In this document: positions 25,722 through 39,114 of the stretch, piece after piece | How positions within the stretch are numbered: the first letter of the stretch is position 1 | How the letters are laid out: every line of letters starts with the position of its first letter | Assembly (NCBI GenBank): GCA_014843695.1 | Contig: CM026390.1 | Span: 2,023,114 to 2,087,113 of the forward strand | Direction of reading: 5' to 3' | Origin: Archivesica marissinica | Lineage: Eukaryota; Mollusca; Bivalvia; Venerida; Vesicomyidae | DNA: 64,000 bases | The notes under the pieces: model-generated | The model's input: the letters and a program-made list of their open reading frames with translations, nothing else | What the model was told of the DNA's origin: nothing | Databases searched by the model: none | Translations under genes and position numbers: made by a program

Positions 25722-26721
25722 NNNNNNNNNNNNNNNNNNNNNNNNNNNNNNNNNNNNNNNNNNNNNNNNNNNNNNNNNNNNNNNNNNNNNNNNNNNNNNN
25801 NNNNNNNNNNNNNNNNNNNNNNNNNNNNNNNNNNNNNNNNNNNNNNNNNNNNNNNNNNNNNNNNNNNNNNNNNNNNNNNNNNNNNNNNNNNNNNNNNNNN
25901 NNNNNNNNNNNNNNNNNNNNNNNNNNNNNNNNNNNNNNNNNNNNNNNNNNNNNNNNNNNNNNNNNNNNNNNNNNNNNNNNNNNNNNNNNNNNNNNNNNNN
26001 NNNNNNNNNNNNNNNNNNNNNNNNNNNNNNNNNNNNNNNNNNNNNNNNNNNNNNNNNNNNNNNNNNNNNNNNNNNNNNNNNNNNNNNNNNNNNNNNNNNN
26101 NNNNNNNNNNNNNNNNNNNNNNNNNNNNNNNNNNNNNNNNNNNNNNNNNNNNNNNNNNNNNNNNNNNNNNNNNNNNNNNNNNNNNNNNNNNNNNNNNNNN
26201 NNNNNNNNNNNNNNNNNNNNNNNNNNNNNNNNNNNNNNNNNNNNNNNNNNNNNNNNNNNNNNNNNNNNNNNNNNNNNNNNNNNNNNNNNNNNNNNNNNNN
26301 NNNNNNNNNNNNNNNNNNNNNNNNNNNNNNNNNNNNNNNNNNNNNNNNNNNNNNNNNNNNNNNNNNNNNNNNNNNNNNNNNNNNNNNNNNNNNNNNNNNN
26401 NNNNNNNNNNNNNNNNNNNNNNNNNNNNNNNNNNNNNNNNNNNNNNNNNNNNNNNNNNNNNNNNNNNNNNNNNNNNNNNNNNNNNNNNNNNNNNNNNNNN
26501 NNNNNNNNNNNNNNNNNNNNNNNNNNNNNNNNNNNNNNNNNNNNNNNNNNNNNNNNNNNNNNNNNNNNNNNNNNNNNNNNNNNNNNNNNNNNNNNNNNNN
26601 NNNNNNNNNNNNNNNNNNNNNNNNNNNNNNNNNNNNNNNNNNNNNNNNNNNNNNNNNNNNNNNNNNNNNNNNNNNNNNNNNNNNNNNNNNNNNNNNNNNN
26701 NNNNNNNNNNNNNNNNNNNNN
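25722..26721. other. Assembly gap of exactly 1,000 N
   Basis: A run of N begins inside a monomer after CTGCATGGCT and ends just before CATTCTATATCG. The exact length of 1,000 suggests a scaffolding placeholder rather than a measured distance. The left flank is nearly uniform consensus monomer, while the right flank belongs to the diverged HOR family seen at 2879-3700. The join therefore crosses a change of repeat type, and an unknown number of monomers is probably missing. Confidence 0.97.
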
Positions 26722-27543
26722 CATTCTATATCGTGCTTCAAACATGTATGGCATAGATACTATAGATCTCATTCTATATCGCGCTTCAAACCTGAATGGT
26801 TTAGAGAATATAAATATAGAACCCATTCGATATCATGCTTCAAACCTGTATGGCTTAGAGAATATAGAACCCATTCTATATAATGCTTCAAACCTGTATG
26901 GCTTAGAGAATATAGAACCCATTCTATATCGTGCTTCAAACCTGCATGGTTTAGAGAATATAAATATAGAACCCATTCGATATCATGCTTCAAACCTGTA
27001 TGACTTAGAGAATATAGAACCCATTCTATATCATGCTTCAAACCTGTATGGCTTAGAGAATATAGAACTCATTCTATATCGTGATTCAAACCTGTATGGC
27101 ATAGAGAATATAGAACTCATTCTATATCGCGCTTCAAACCTGTATGGCTTAGAGAATATAGATCCCATCCATAAATCGTGCTTCAAACCTGAATTGTTTA
27201 GAGAATATAAATATAGAACCCATTCGATATCATGCTTCAAACCTGTATGGCTTAGAGAATATAGAACCCATTCTATATCGTGCTTCAAAACTGCATGGTT
27301 TAGAGAATATAAATATAGAACCCATTCGATATCATGCTTCAAACCTGTATGACTTAGAGAATATAGAACCCATTCTATATCACGCTTCAAACCTGTATGG
27401 CTTAGAGAATATAGAACTCATTCTATATCGTGCTTCAAACCTGTATGGCATAGAGAATATAGAACTCATTCTATATCGCGCTTCAAACCTGTATGGCTTA
27501 GAGAATATAGAACCCATCCATATATCGTGCTTCAAACCTGCAT
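26722..27543 (+). repeat. HOR block B, partial copy 3 after the gap
   Basis: The first 820 bases after the gap match 2879-3700 at an offset of 23,843 bp, including CTGAATGGTTTAGAG, CATAAATCGTGC and CTGAATTGTTTAGAG in order. Small differences exist, such as ATATAATGC near 26879 and ATCACGCTTC near 27380. The copy starts in the middle of the block, so its left part may lie in the gap. Confidence 0.85.
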
Positions 27544-27549
27544 GGCTTA

Positions 27550-27970
27550 GAGAATATAGAACTCATTCTATATCGTGCTTCAAATCTGTATGGCATAGAG
27601 AATAAAGAAATCATTCTATATCGCGCTTCAAACCTGTATGGCTTAGAGTATATAGAACCCATTCTATATCGTGCTTCAAACCTGCATGGCTTAGAGAATA
27701 TAGAACCCATTCTACATCGTGCTTCAAACTTGCATGGCTTAGAGAATATAGAACCCATTCTATATGGTGATTCAAACCTACATGGCTTAGAGAATATAAT
27801 TATAGAACCCATTCTACATCGTGCTTCAAACCTGTATGGCTTAGAGAATATAGAACCCATTCTATATCGTGCTTCAAACCTGTATGGCTTAGATAATATA
27901 GAACCCATTCTATATCGTGCTTCAAACCTACATGGCTTGGAGAATATAGAACCCATTCTATATCGTGCTT
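27550..27970 (+). repeat. HOR block C, copy near the gap
   Basis: This matches 55671-56091 at an offset of 28,121 bp. It shares the rare words AATAAAGAAATCATTC, GTATATAGAACCC, CTATATGGTGATTC and GGCTTGGAGAATATAG in the same order. Related but less similar copies lie at 52507 and 54635, which carry AATAAAGAACTC. Confidence 0.8.
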
Positions 27971-30900
27971 TAAACCTGTATGGCTTAGAGAATATATTAG
28001 AACCCATTCTATATCGTGCTTCAAACCTGTATGGCTTAGTGAATATAGAACCCATTCTATATCATGCTTCAAACCTGTATGGCTTAGAGAATATAGAACT
28101 CATTCTATATCGTGCTTCAAACCTGTATGGCTTAGAGAATATAGAACCCATTCTATATCGTGCTTCAAACCTGTATGGCTTAGAGAATATAGAACTCATT
28201 CTATATCGTGCTTCAAACCTGTATGGCTTAGAGAATATAGAACTCATTCTATATCGTGCTTCAAACCTGCATGGCTTAGAGAATATAGAACCCATTCTAT
28301 ATCGTGCTTCAAACCTGCATGGTTTAGAGAATATAAATATAGAACCCATTCGATATCATGCTTCAAACCTGTATGGCTTAGAGAATATAGAACCCATTCT
28401 ATATCATGCTTCAAACCTGTATGGCTTAGAGAATATAGAACTCATTCTATATCGTGCTTCAAACCTGCATGGCTCAGAGAATATAGAACCCATTCTATAT
28501 CGTGCTTCAAACCTACATGGCTTAGAGAATATAATTATAGAACCCATTCTACATCGTGCTTCAAACCTGCATGGCTTAGAGAATATAGAACCCATTCTAT
28601 ATCGTGCTTCAAACTTGCATGGCTTAGAGAATATAGAACCATTCTATATCGTGCTTCAAACCTCATGGCTTAGAGTATAGAACCCATTCTACATCGTGCT
28701 TCAACCTGATGGCTTAGAGAATATAGAACCCATTCTATATCGTGCTTCAAACCTGCATGGCTTAGAGAATATAGAACACATTCTATATCGTGCTTCAATC
28801 CTGCATGGCTTAGAGAATATAATTATAGAACCCATTCTACATCCTGCTTCAAACCTGCATGGCTTAGAGAATATAGAACCCATTCTATATCATGCTTGAA
28901 ACCTGCATGGCTTAGAGAATATAGAACCCATTCTATATCGTGCTTCAAACCTACATGGCTTAGAGAATATAGAACCCATTCTACATCATGCTTCAAAACT
29001 GCATGGCTTAGAGAATATAGAACCCATTATATATCCTGCTTCAAACCTGCATGGCTTAGAGCATATAATTATAGAACCCATTCTACATCGTGCTTCAAAC
29101 CTATATGGCTTAGAGAATATAGAACCCATTCTATATCGTGCTTCAAACCTGCATGGCTTAGAGAATATAGAACCCATTCTATATCGTGCTTCAAACCTGC
29201 ATGGCTTAGAGAATATAGAACCCATTCTATATCGTGCTTCAAACCTGCATGGCTTAGAGAATATAGAACCCATTCTATATCGTGTTTCAAAACTGCATGG
29301 CTTAGAGAATATAGAACCCATTCTATATCGTGCTTCAAACGTGCATGGCTTAGAGAATATAGAACCCATTCTATATCGTGCTTCCATCCTGCATGGCTTA
29401 AATAATATAGAACCCATCCATATATCGTGCTTCAAACCTGTATGGCTTAGAGAATATAGAACCCATTCTATATCGTGCTTCAAACCTGCATGGCTTAGAA
29501 AATATAGAACACATCCATATATCGTGCTTCAAACCTGTATGGCTTAGAGAAAATAGAACCCATTCTATATCGTGCTTCAAACCTGCATAGCTTGGAGAAC
29601 ATAGAACCCATTCTATATGATGCTTCAAACATGTATGGCTTAGAGAATATAGAACCCATTCTATATCGTGTTTCAAACTTGCATGGCTTAGAGAATGTAG
29701 AACCTATTATATATCGTGCTTCAAACCTGCATGGCTTAAATAATATAGAACCCATTCTATATCGTGCTTCAAACCTGCATGGCATAGAGAATATAGAACC
29801 CATTCCATATCGTGCTTCCAAGCTGCATGGCTTAGAGAATATAGAACTCAATATATATCGTGCTTCAAACCTGTATGGCTCAGAGAATATAGAACCCATT
29901 CTATAGTGTGCTTCAAACCTGTATGGCTTAGACAATATAGAACCGATTCTATATCATGCTTCAAACCTGCATGGCTTAGAGAATATATAACCCATTCTAT
30001 ATTGAGCTTCAAACCTGTATTGCTTAGAGAATATAGAACCCATTCTATATTGTGCTTCAAACCTGTATGGCTTAGTGAATATAATTATAGAACACATTCT
30101 ATATCGTGCTTCAAACCTGTATGGCTTAGATAATATAGAACCCATTTTATATTGTGCTTCAAACCTGTATGGCTTAGAGAATATAGAAATCATTATATAT
30201 CGTGCTTCAAACCTGTATGGATTAGAGAATATAGAACCCATTCGCTATCGTGCTTCAAACCTGTATGGCTTAGAGAATATACTAACCCATTCTATATCAT
30301 GCTTCAAACCTGTATGGCTTATATAATATATTGAACCCATTCTATATCGTGCTTCAAACCTGTATGGCTTAGTGAATATACATATAGAACCCATTCTATA
30401 TCATGCTTCAAACCTGCATGGCTTAGAGAATATAGAACCCATTCTATATCGTGCTTCAAACCTGCATGGCTTAGAGAATATAGAACCCATTCTATATCGT
30501 GCTTCAAACCTGCATGGCTTAGATAATATAGAACCCATTCTATATCGTGCTTCAAACATGCATGGCTTGGAGAGTATAAATATAGAACCCATTCTATATC
30601 GTGCTTCAAACCTGTATGGCTTAGAGAATATATTATAGAACCCATTCTATATCGTGCTTCAAACCTACATGGCTTAGAAAATATAGAACCCATTCTATAT
30701 CATGCTTCAAACCTGCATGGCTTAGAGAAAATAGAACCCATTCTACATCGTGCTTCAAACCTGCATGGCTTAGAGAATATAGAACCCATTCTATATCGTG
30801 CTTCAAACCTGCATGGCTTAGAGAATATAGAACCCATTCTATATCGTGCTTCAAACCTGCATGGCTTAGAGAATATAATTATAGAACCTATTCTACATCG

Positions 30901-31409
30901 TGCTTCAAACCTGCATGGCTTAGAGATTATAGAACCCATTCTATATCGTGCTTCAAACCTACATGGCTTAGAGAATATAAAACACATTCTATATCGTGCT
31001 TCAAACCTGCATGGCTTAGAGAATATAGAACCCATTCTACATCGTACTTCAAACTTGCATGGCGTAGAGAATATAGAACCCATTCTATATCGTGATTCAA
31101 ACCTACATGGCTTAGAGAATATTGAACACATTCTACATCGTGCTTCAAACCTGTATGGCTTAGAGTATATAGAATCCATTCGATATCATGCTTCAAACCT
31201 GTATGGCTTAGAGAATATAGAACCCATTCTATATCGTGCTTCAAACCTACCTGGCTTAGAGAATATAATTATATAACCCATTCTACATCGTGCTTCAAAC
31301 CTGTATGGCTTAGATAATATAGAACCCATTCTATATCGTGCTTCAAACCTGCATGGTTTAGAGAATATAAATATAGAACCCATTCTATATCGTGCTTCAA
31401 ACATGTATG

Positions 31410-32995
31410 GCTTAGAGAATATAGAACTCATTCTATATCGTGCTTCAAACCTGTATGGCATAGAGACTATAGATCTCATTCTATATCGCGCTTCAAACCT
31501 GTATGGCTTAGAGAATATAGATCCCATCCATATATCGTGCTTCAAACCTGATTGGTTTAGAGAATATAAATATAGAACCCATTCGATATCATGCTTCAAA
31601 CCTGTATGGCTTAGAGAATATAGAACCCATTCTATATCGTGCTTCAGACCAGCATGGTTTAGAGAATATAAATATAGAACCCATTCGATATCATGCTTCA
31701 AACCTGTATGACTTAGAGAATATAGAACCCATTCTATATCATGCTTCAAACCTGTATGACTTAGAGAATATAGAACTCATTCTATATCGTGCTTCAAACC
31801 TGCATGGCTCAGAGAATATAGAACCCATTCTATATCGTGCTTCAAACCTACATGTCTTAGAGAATATAATTATAGAACCCATTCTACATCGTGCTTCAAA
31901 CCTGCATGGCTCAGAGAATATAGAACCCATTCTATATCGTGCTTCAAACCTACATGGCTTAGAGAATATAAATATAAAACACATTCTATATCGTGCTTCA
32001 AACCTGCATGGCTTAGAGAATATAGAACCCATTCTACATCGTACTTCAAACTTGCATGGCGTAGAGAATATAGAACCCATTCTATATCGTGATTCAAACC
32101 TACATGGCTTAGAGAATATAATTATAGAACCCATTCTACATCGTGCTTCAAACCTGTATGGCTTAGAGTATATAGAACCCATTCGATATCATGCTTCAAA
32201 CCTGTATGGCTTAGAGAATATAGAACCCATTCTATATCATGCTTCAAACCTGCATGGCTTAGAGAATATAGAACCCATTCTATATCGTGCTTCAAACCTA
32301 CCTGGCTTAGAGAATATAATTATATAACCCATTCTACATCGTGCTTCAAACCTGTATGGCTTAGATAATATAGAACCCATTCTATATCGTGCTTCAAACC
32401 TGCATGGTTTAGAGAATATAAATATAGAACCCATTCTATATCGTGCTTCAAACCTGTATGGCTTAGAGAATATAGAACTCATTCTATATCGTGCTTCAAA
32501 CCTGTATGGCTTAGAGAATATAGAACCCATTCTATATCATGCTTCAAAACTGTATGGCTTAGAGAATATAGAACTCATTATATATCGTGCTTCAAACCTG
32601 TATGACATAGAGACTATAGATCTCATTCTATATCGCGCTTCAAACCTGTATGGCTTAGAGAATATAGATCCCATCCATATATCGTGCTTCAAACCTGCAT
32701 GGTTTAGAGAATATAAATATAGAACCCTTTCGATATCATGCTTCAAACCTGTATGGCACAGAGAATATAGAACCCATTCTATATCATGCTTCAAACCTGT
32801 ATGGCTTAGAGAATATAGAACTCATTCTATATCCTGCTTCAAACGTGCATGGCACAGAGAATATAGAACCCATTCTATATCGTGCTTCAAACCTACATGG
32901 CTTAGAGAATATAATTATAGAACACATTCTACATCGAGCTTCAAACCTGCATGGCTCAGAGAATATAGAACCCATTCTATATTGTGCTTCAAACC
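31410..32995 (+). repeat. HOR block A, distant copy 3 (extended)
   Basis: This matches about 470-2110 at an offset of 30,935 bp. After the loss of one monomer near 32500 the offset becomes 30,887 bp. Landmarks include GACTATAGATCTC, TCAGACCAGCATGG, CATCGTACTTCAAACTTGC, the CTACCTGGCTTAGAG variant and CATGGCACAGAGAATATAG. The match fails near 32995. It lies on the far side of the gap from the other copies. Confidence 0.83.
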
Positions 32996-33827
32996 TACAT
33001 GGCTTAGAGAATATAAATATAAAACCCATTCTATATCGTGCTTCAAACCTGCATGGCTTAGAGTATATAGAACCCATTCTACATCGTACTTCAATCTTGC
33101 ATGTCTTAGAGAATATAGAACCCAATCTATATCGTGAATCAAACCTACATGGCTTAGAGAATATAATTATAGAACCCATTCTACATCGTGCTTCAAACCT
33201 GTATGGCTTAGAGAATATAGAACCCATTCGATATCATGCTTCAAACCTGTAAGGCTTAGAGAATATAGAACCCATTCCATATCATGCTTCAAACCTGCAT
33301 GGCTTAGAGAATATAGAACCCATTCTATATCGTGCTTCAAAACTACATGGATAAGAGAATATAGAACCCATTCTATATCGTGCTTCAAACCTACATGGCT
33401 TAGAGAATATAATTATAGAACCCATTCTACATCGTGCTTCAAACCTGTATGGCTTAGATAATATAGAACCCATTCTATATGGTGCTTCAAACCTGCATGG
33501 TTTAGAGAATATAAATATAGAACCCATTCTATATCGTGCTTCAAACCTGTATGGCTTAGAGAATATAGAACCCATTCTATATCATTCTTCAAACCAGTAT
33601 GGCTTAGAGAATATAGAACCCATTCTATATCGTGCTTCAAACCTGCATGGCTTAGAGCATATAGAACCCATCCTATATCGTGCTTCAGACCTACATGGCT
33701 TGGAGAATATAGAACCCATTCTATATCGTGCTTCAAACCTGTATGGTTTAGTGAATATAATTATAGAACCCATTCTATATCGTGCTTCAAACCTGTATGG
33801 CTTAGAGAATATAGAACCCATTCTATA

Positions 33828-35189
33828 TTGTGCTTCAAACCTGCATGGCTTAGAGAATATAGAACTCATTCTATATCGTGCTTCAAACCTGTATGGCTTA
33901 GAGAATATAGAATCCATTCTATATCGTGCTTCAAACCTGTATGGCTTAGAGAATATAGAACCCATTCTATATCGTGCTTCAAACCTGTATGTCTTAGAGT
34001 ATATAGAACCCATTCTATATCATGCTTCAAACCTGTATGGCTTAGAGAATATAAATATAGATCCCATTCTATATCGTGCGTCAAACCTGTATGGCTTAGA
34101 GAATATAATTGATCCCATTCTATGTCATGCTTCAAACCTGCATGGATATTATAGAACCCATTCTATATCGTGCTTCAAACCTGCATGGCTTAGAGAATAT
34201 AATATAGAACCCATTCTATATCGTGCTTCAAACCTACATGGCTTAGAGAATATAGAACCCATTCTACATCGTGCTTCAAACCTGCATGGCTTAGGAATAT
34301 AATTATAGAACCCATTCTATATCGTGCTTCAAACCTGCATGGCTTAGAGAATATAGAATCCATTCTATATCGTGCTTCAAACCTGCATGGCTTAGAGAAT
34401 ATAGAACCCATTCTATATCGTGCTTCAAACCTGCATGGCTTAGAGAATATAGAACCCATTCTATATCGTGCTTCAAACCTGCATGGCTTAAATAATATAG
34501 AACCCATCCATATATCGTGCTTCAAACCTGTATGGCTTAGAGAATATAGAACCCATTCTATATCGTGCTTCAAACCTGCATGGCTTAGAGAATATAGAAC
34601 CCATCCATATATCGTGCTTCAAACCTACATTGATTAGAGAATATAGAACCTATTCTATATCGTGCTTCAAACCTACATGGATTAGAGAATATAGAACCCA
34701 TTCTATATCATGCTTCAAACCTGTATGGCTTAGAGAATATAGAACCCATTCTATATCGTGCTCTTAAACCTGCATGGCTTAGAGAATATAGAACCCATTC
34801 TATATCGTGCTCTCAAACCTGCATGGCTTAGAGAATATAGAACCCATTCTATATCGTGCTTCAAACCTGCATGGCTTAGAGAAGATAGAACCCATTCTAT
34901 ATCGTGCTTCAAACCTGCATGGCTTAGAGAATATAGAACCCATTCTATATCGTGCTTCAAACCTGCATGGCTTAGAGAATATAGAACCCTTCTATATCGT
35001 GCTTCAAACCTGCATGGCTTAGAGAATATAGAACCCATCCATATATCGTGAATCAAACCTACATGGATTAGAGAATATAGAACCCATTCTACATCATGCT
35101 TCAAACCTGTATGGCTTAGAGAATATATAAACTATTCTATATAGTTCTTCAAACCTACATGTATTAGAGAACATAGAACCCATTCTATA
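33828..35189 (+). repeat. HOR block E, copy 1
   Basis: This ordered series recurs directly downstream at 35190-36610. The offset is 1,362 bp at the left end and 1,421 bp at the right end, because the second copy carries about one extra monomer. Landmarks are ATTGTGC, CTGTATGTCTTAGAG, ATATAGATCCC, GTGCGTCAAACC, CTACATTGATTAGAG, GTGCTCTTAAACC and ATATAAACTATTC. The reverse translation of 34751-35104 is identical over 117 codons to that of 36172-36525. Confidence 0.85.
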
Positions 35190-36610
35190 TTGTGCTTCAA
35201 ACCTGCATGGCTTAGAGAATATAGAACTCATTCTATATCGTGCTTCAAACCTGTATGGCTTAGAGAATATAGAATCCATTATATATCGTGCTTCAAACCT
35301 GTATGGATTAGAGAATATAGAACCCATTCTATATCGTGCTTCAAACCTGTATGTCTTAGAGTATATAGAACCCATTCTATATCATGCTTCAAACCTGTAT
35401 GGCTTAGAGAATATAAATATAGATCCCATTCTATATCGTGCGTCAAACCTGTATGGCTTAGAGAATATAAATATAGATCCCAGTCTATGTCATGCTTCAA
35501 ACCTGCATGGCTTAGAGAATATAGAACCCATTCTATATCTTGCCTCAAACCTGCATGAATTGGATATTATAGAACCCATTCTATATCGTGCCTCCAACCT
35601 GCATGGCTTAGAGAATATAATTATAGAACCCATTCTATATCGTGCTTCAAACCTACATGGCTTAGAGAATATAGAACCCATTCTACATCGTGCTTCAAAC
35701 ATGCATGGCTTAGGATATATAATTATGGAACCCATTCTATATCGTGCTTCAAACCTGCATGGCTTAGAGAATATAGAATCCATTATATATCGTGCTCTCA
35801 AACCTGCATGGCTTAGAGAATATAGAACCCATTCTATATCGTGCTTCAAACCTGCATGGCTTAGAGAATATAGAACCCATTCTATATCGTGCTTCAAACC
35901 TGCATGGCTTAAATAATATAGAACCCATCCATATATCGTGCTTCAAACCTGTATGGCTTAGAGAATATAGAACCCATTCTATATCGTGCTTCAAACCTGC
36001 ATGGCTTAGAGAATATAGAACCCATCCATATATCGTGCTTCAAACCTACATTGATTAGAGAATATAGAACCTATTCTATATCGTGCTTCAAACCTACATG
36101 GATTAGAGAATATAGAACCCATTCTATATCATGCTTCAAACCTGTATGGCTTAGAGAATATAGAACCCATTCTATATCGTGCTCTTAAACCTGCATGGCT
36201 TAGAGAATATAGAACCCATTCTATATCGTGCTCTCAAACCTGCATGGCTTAGAGAATATAGAACCCATTCTATATCGTGCTTCAAACCTGCATGGCTTAG
36301 AGAAGATAGAACCCATTCTATATCGTGCTTCAAACCTGCATGGCTTAGAGAATATAGAACCCATTCTATATCGTGCTTCAAACCTGCATGGCTTAGAGAA
36401 TATAGAACCCTTCTATATCGTGCTTCAAACCTGCATGGCTTAGAGAATATAGAACCCATCCATATATCGTGAATCAAACCTACATGGATTAGAGAATATA
36501 GAACCCATTCTACATCATGCTTCAAACCTGTATGGCTTAGAGAATATATAAACTATTCTATATAGTTCTTCAAACCTACATGTATTAGAGAACATAGAAC
36601 CCATTCTATA
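35190..36610 (+). repeat. HOR block E, copy 2
   Basis: Tandem copy of the preceding block. The match ends just after CATGTATTAGAGAACATAG, where copy 1 continues with TTGTGC and this copy with CATGC. More diverged relatives of the left part, with CCCAGTCTATATCATGC and TTGGATAATATAG, lie near 37150, 38733, 57612 and 59458. Confidence 0.85.
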
Positions 36611-39114
36611 TCATGCTTCAAACCTGTATGGCTTAGAGAATATAGAACCCATTCTATATCGTGCTTCAAACCTGCATGGCTTAGAGAATATAAATATAGA
36701 ACCCATTCTATATCATGCTTCAAACCTGTATGGCGTAGAGAATATAGAACCCATTCTATATCGTGCTTCAAACCTGCATGGCTTAGAGAATATAGAACCC
36801 ATTCTATATCGTGCTTCAAACCTGTATGTCTTAGTGAATATAATTATAGAACCCATTCTATATCGTGCTTCAAACCTGTATGGCTTAGAGAATATAGAAC
36901 CCATTCTATATTGTGCTTCAAACCTGCATGGCTTAGAGAATATAAAACTCATTCTATATCGTGCTTCAAACCTATATGGCTTAGAGAATATAGAACCCAT
37001 TATATATCGTGCTTCAAACCTGTATGGATTAGAGAATATAGAACCCATACTATATCGTGCTTCAAACCTGTATGGCTTAGAGAATATAAATATAGAACCC
37101 ATTCTATATCGTGCTTCAAACCTGTATGGCTTAGAGAATATAAATATAGAACCCAGTCTATATCATGCTTCAAACCTGCATGGCTTAGAGTATATAGAAC
37201 CCATTCTATATCGTGCCTCAAACCTGCATGGATTGGATAATATAGAACCCATTCTATATCGTGCCTCAAACCTGCATGGCTTAGAGAATATAATTATAGA
37301 ACCCATTCTATATCGTGCTTCAAAGCTACATGGCTTAGAGAATATAGAACCCATTCTATATCATGCTTCAAACCGGCATGGCTTAGAGAACATAGAACCC
37401 ATTCTACATCGTGCTTCAAACCTGCATTGCTTAGTGAATATAATTATAGAACCCATTCTACATCGTGCTTCAAACCTGCATGGCTTAGAGAATATAGAAC
37501 CCATTCTATATCGTGCTCTCAAACCTGCATGGCTTAGAGAATATAGAACCCATTCTATATCGTGCTTCAAACCTGCATGGCTTAGAGAATATAGAAGCCA
37601 TTCTATATCGTGTCTCAAACCTGCATGGCTTAAATAATATAGAACCCATCCATATATCGTGCTTCAAACCTATATGGCTTAGAGAATATAGAACCCATTC
37701 TATATCGTGCTTCAAACCTGCATGGTTTAGAGAATATAGAACCCATCCATATATCGTGTTTCAAACCTACATGGATTAGAGAATATAGAACCCAATCTAC
37801 ATCATGCTTCAAACCTTTATGGCTTAGAGAATATAGAACTCATTCTATATCGTGCTTCAAACCTGCATGGCTCAGAGAATATAGAACTCATTCTATATCG
37901 TGCCTCAAACCTACATGGCTTAGAGAATATAATTATAGAACCCATTCTACATCGTGCTTCAAACCTGCATGGCTCACAATATATAGAACCCATTCTATAT
38001 CGTGCTTCAAACCTACATGGCTTAGAGAATATAAATATAGAACCCATTCTATATCGTGCTTCAAACCTGCATGGCTTAGAGAATAAAGAACCCATTCTAT
38101 ATCGTGCTTCAAACCTACATGGTTTAGAGAATATAATTATAGAACCCATTCTACATCGTGATTCAAACCTGTATGGCTTAGAGAATATAGACCCCATTCG
38201 ATATCATGCTTCAAACCTGTATGGCTTAGAGAATATAGAACCCATTCTATATCATGCTTCAAACCTGCATGGCTTAGAGAATATATAACCCATTCTATAT
38301 CGTGCTTCAATACTACATGGCTTAGAGAATATAGAACCCATTCTATATCGTGCTTTAAACCTACATGGCTTAGAGAATATAATTATAGAACCCATTTTAT
38401 ATCGTGCTTCAAACCTGTATGGCTTAGAGTATATATAGAACCCATTCTATATTGTGCTTCAAACCTGCATGGCTTAGAGAATATAGAACTAATTCTATAT
38501 CGTGCTTCAAACCTGTATGGCTTAGAGAATATAGAACCCATTATATATCGTCCTTCAAACCTGTATGGATTAGAGAATATAGAACCCATACTATATTGTG
38601 CTTCAAACCTGTATGGCTTAGAGTATATAGAACCCATTCTATATCATGCTTCAAACCTGTATGGCTTAGAGAATATAAATATAGAACCCATTCTATATCG
38701 TGCTTCAAACCTGTATGGCTTAGAGAATATAAATATAGAACCCAGTCTATATCATGCTTTAAACCTGCATGGTTTAGAGACTATAGAACCCATTCTATAT
38801 CCTGCTTCAAACCTGCATGGCTTAGATAATATAGAACCCATTCTATATCGTGACTCAAACCTGCATGGATTGGATAATATAGAACCCATTCTATATCGTG
38901 CCTCAAACCTGCATGGCTTAGAGAATATAATTATAGAAACAATTCTATATCGTGCTTCAAAGCTACATGGCTTAGAGAATATAGAACCCATTCTATATCA
39001 TGCTTCAAACCTGCATGGCTTAGAGAATATAGAACCCATTCTACATCGTGCTTCAAACCTGCATGGCTTAGAGAATATAGAACCCATTCTACATCGTGCT
39101 TCAAACCTATATGG

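Noticed and set aside
24494..27352. 952-codon frame on the plus strand
   Set aside because: It runs through 1,000 N and is satellite sequence on both sides; about a third of its length is unknown.
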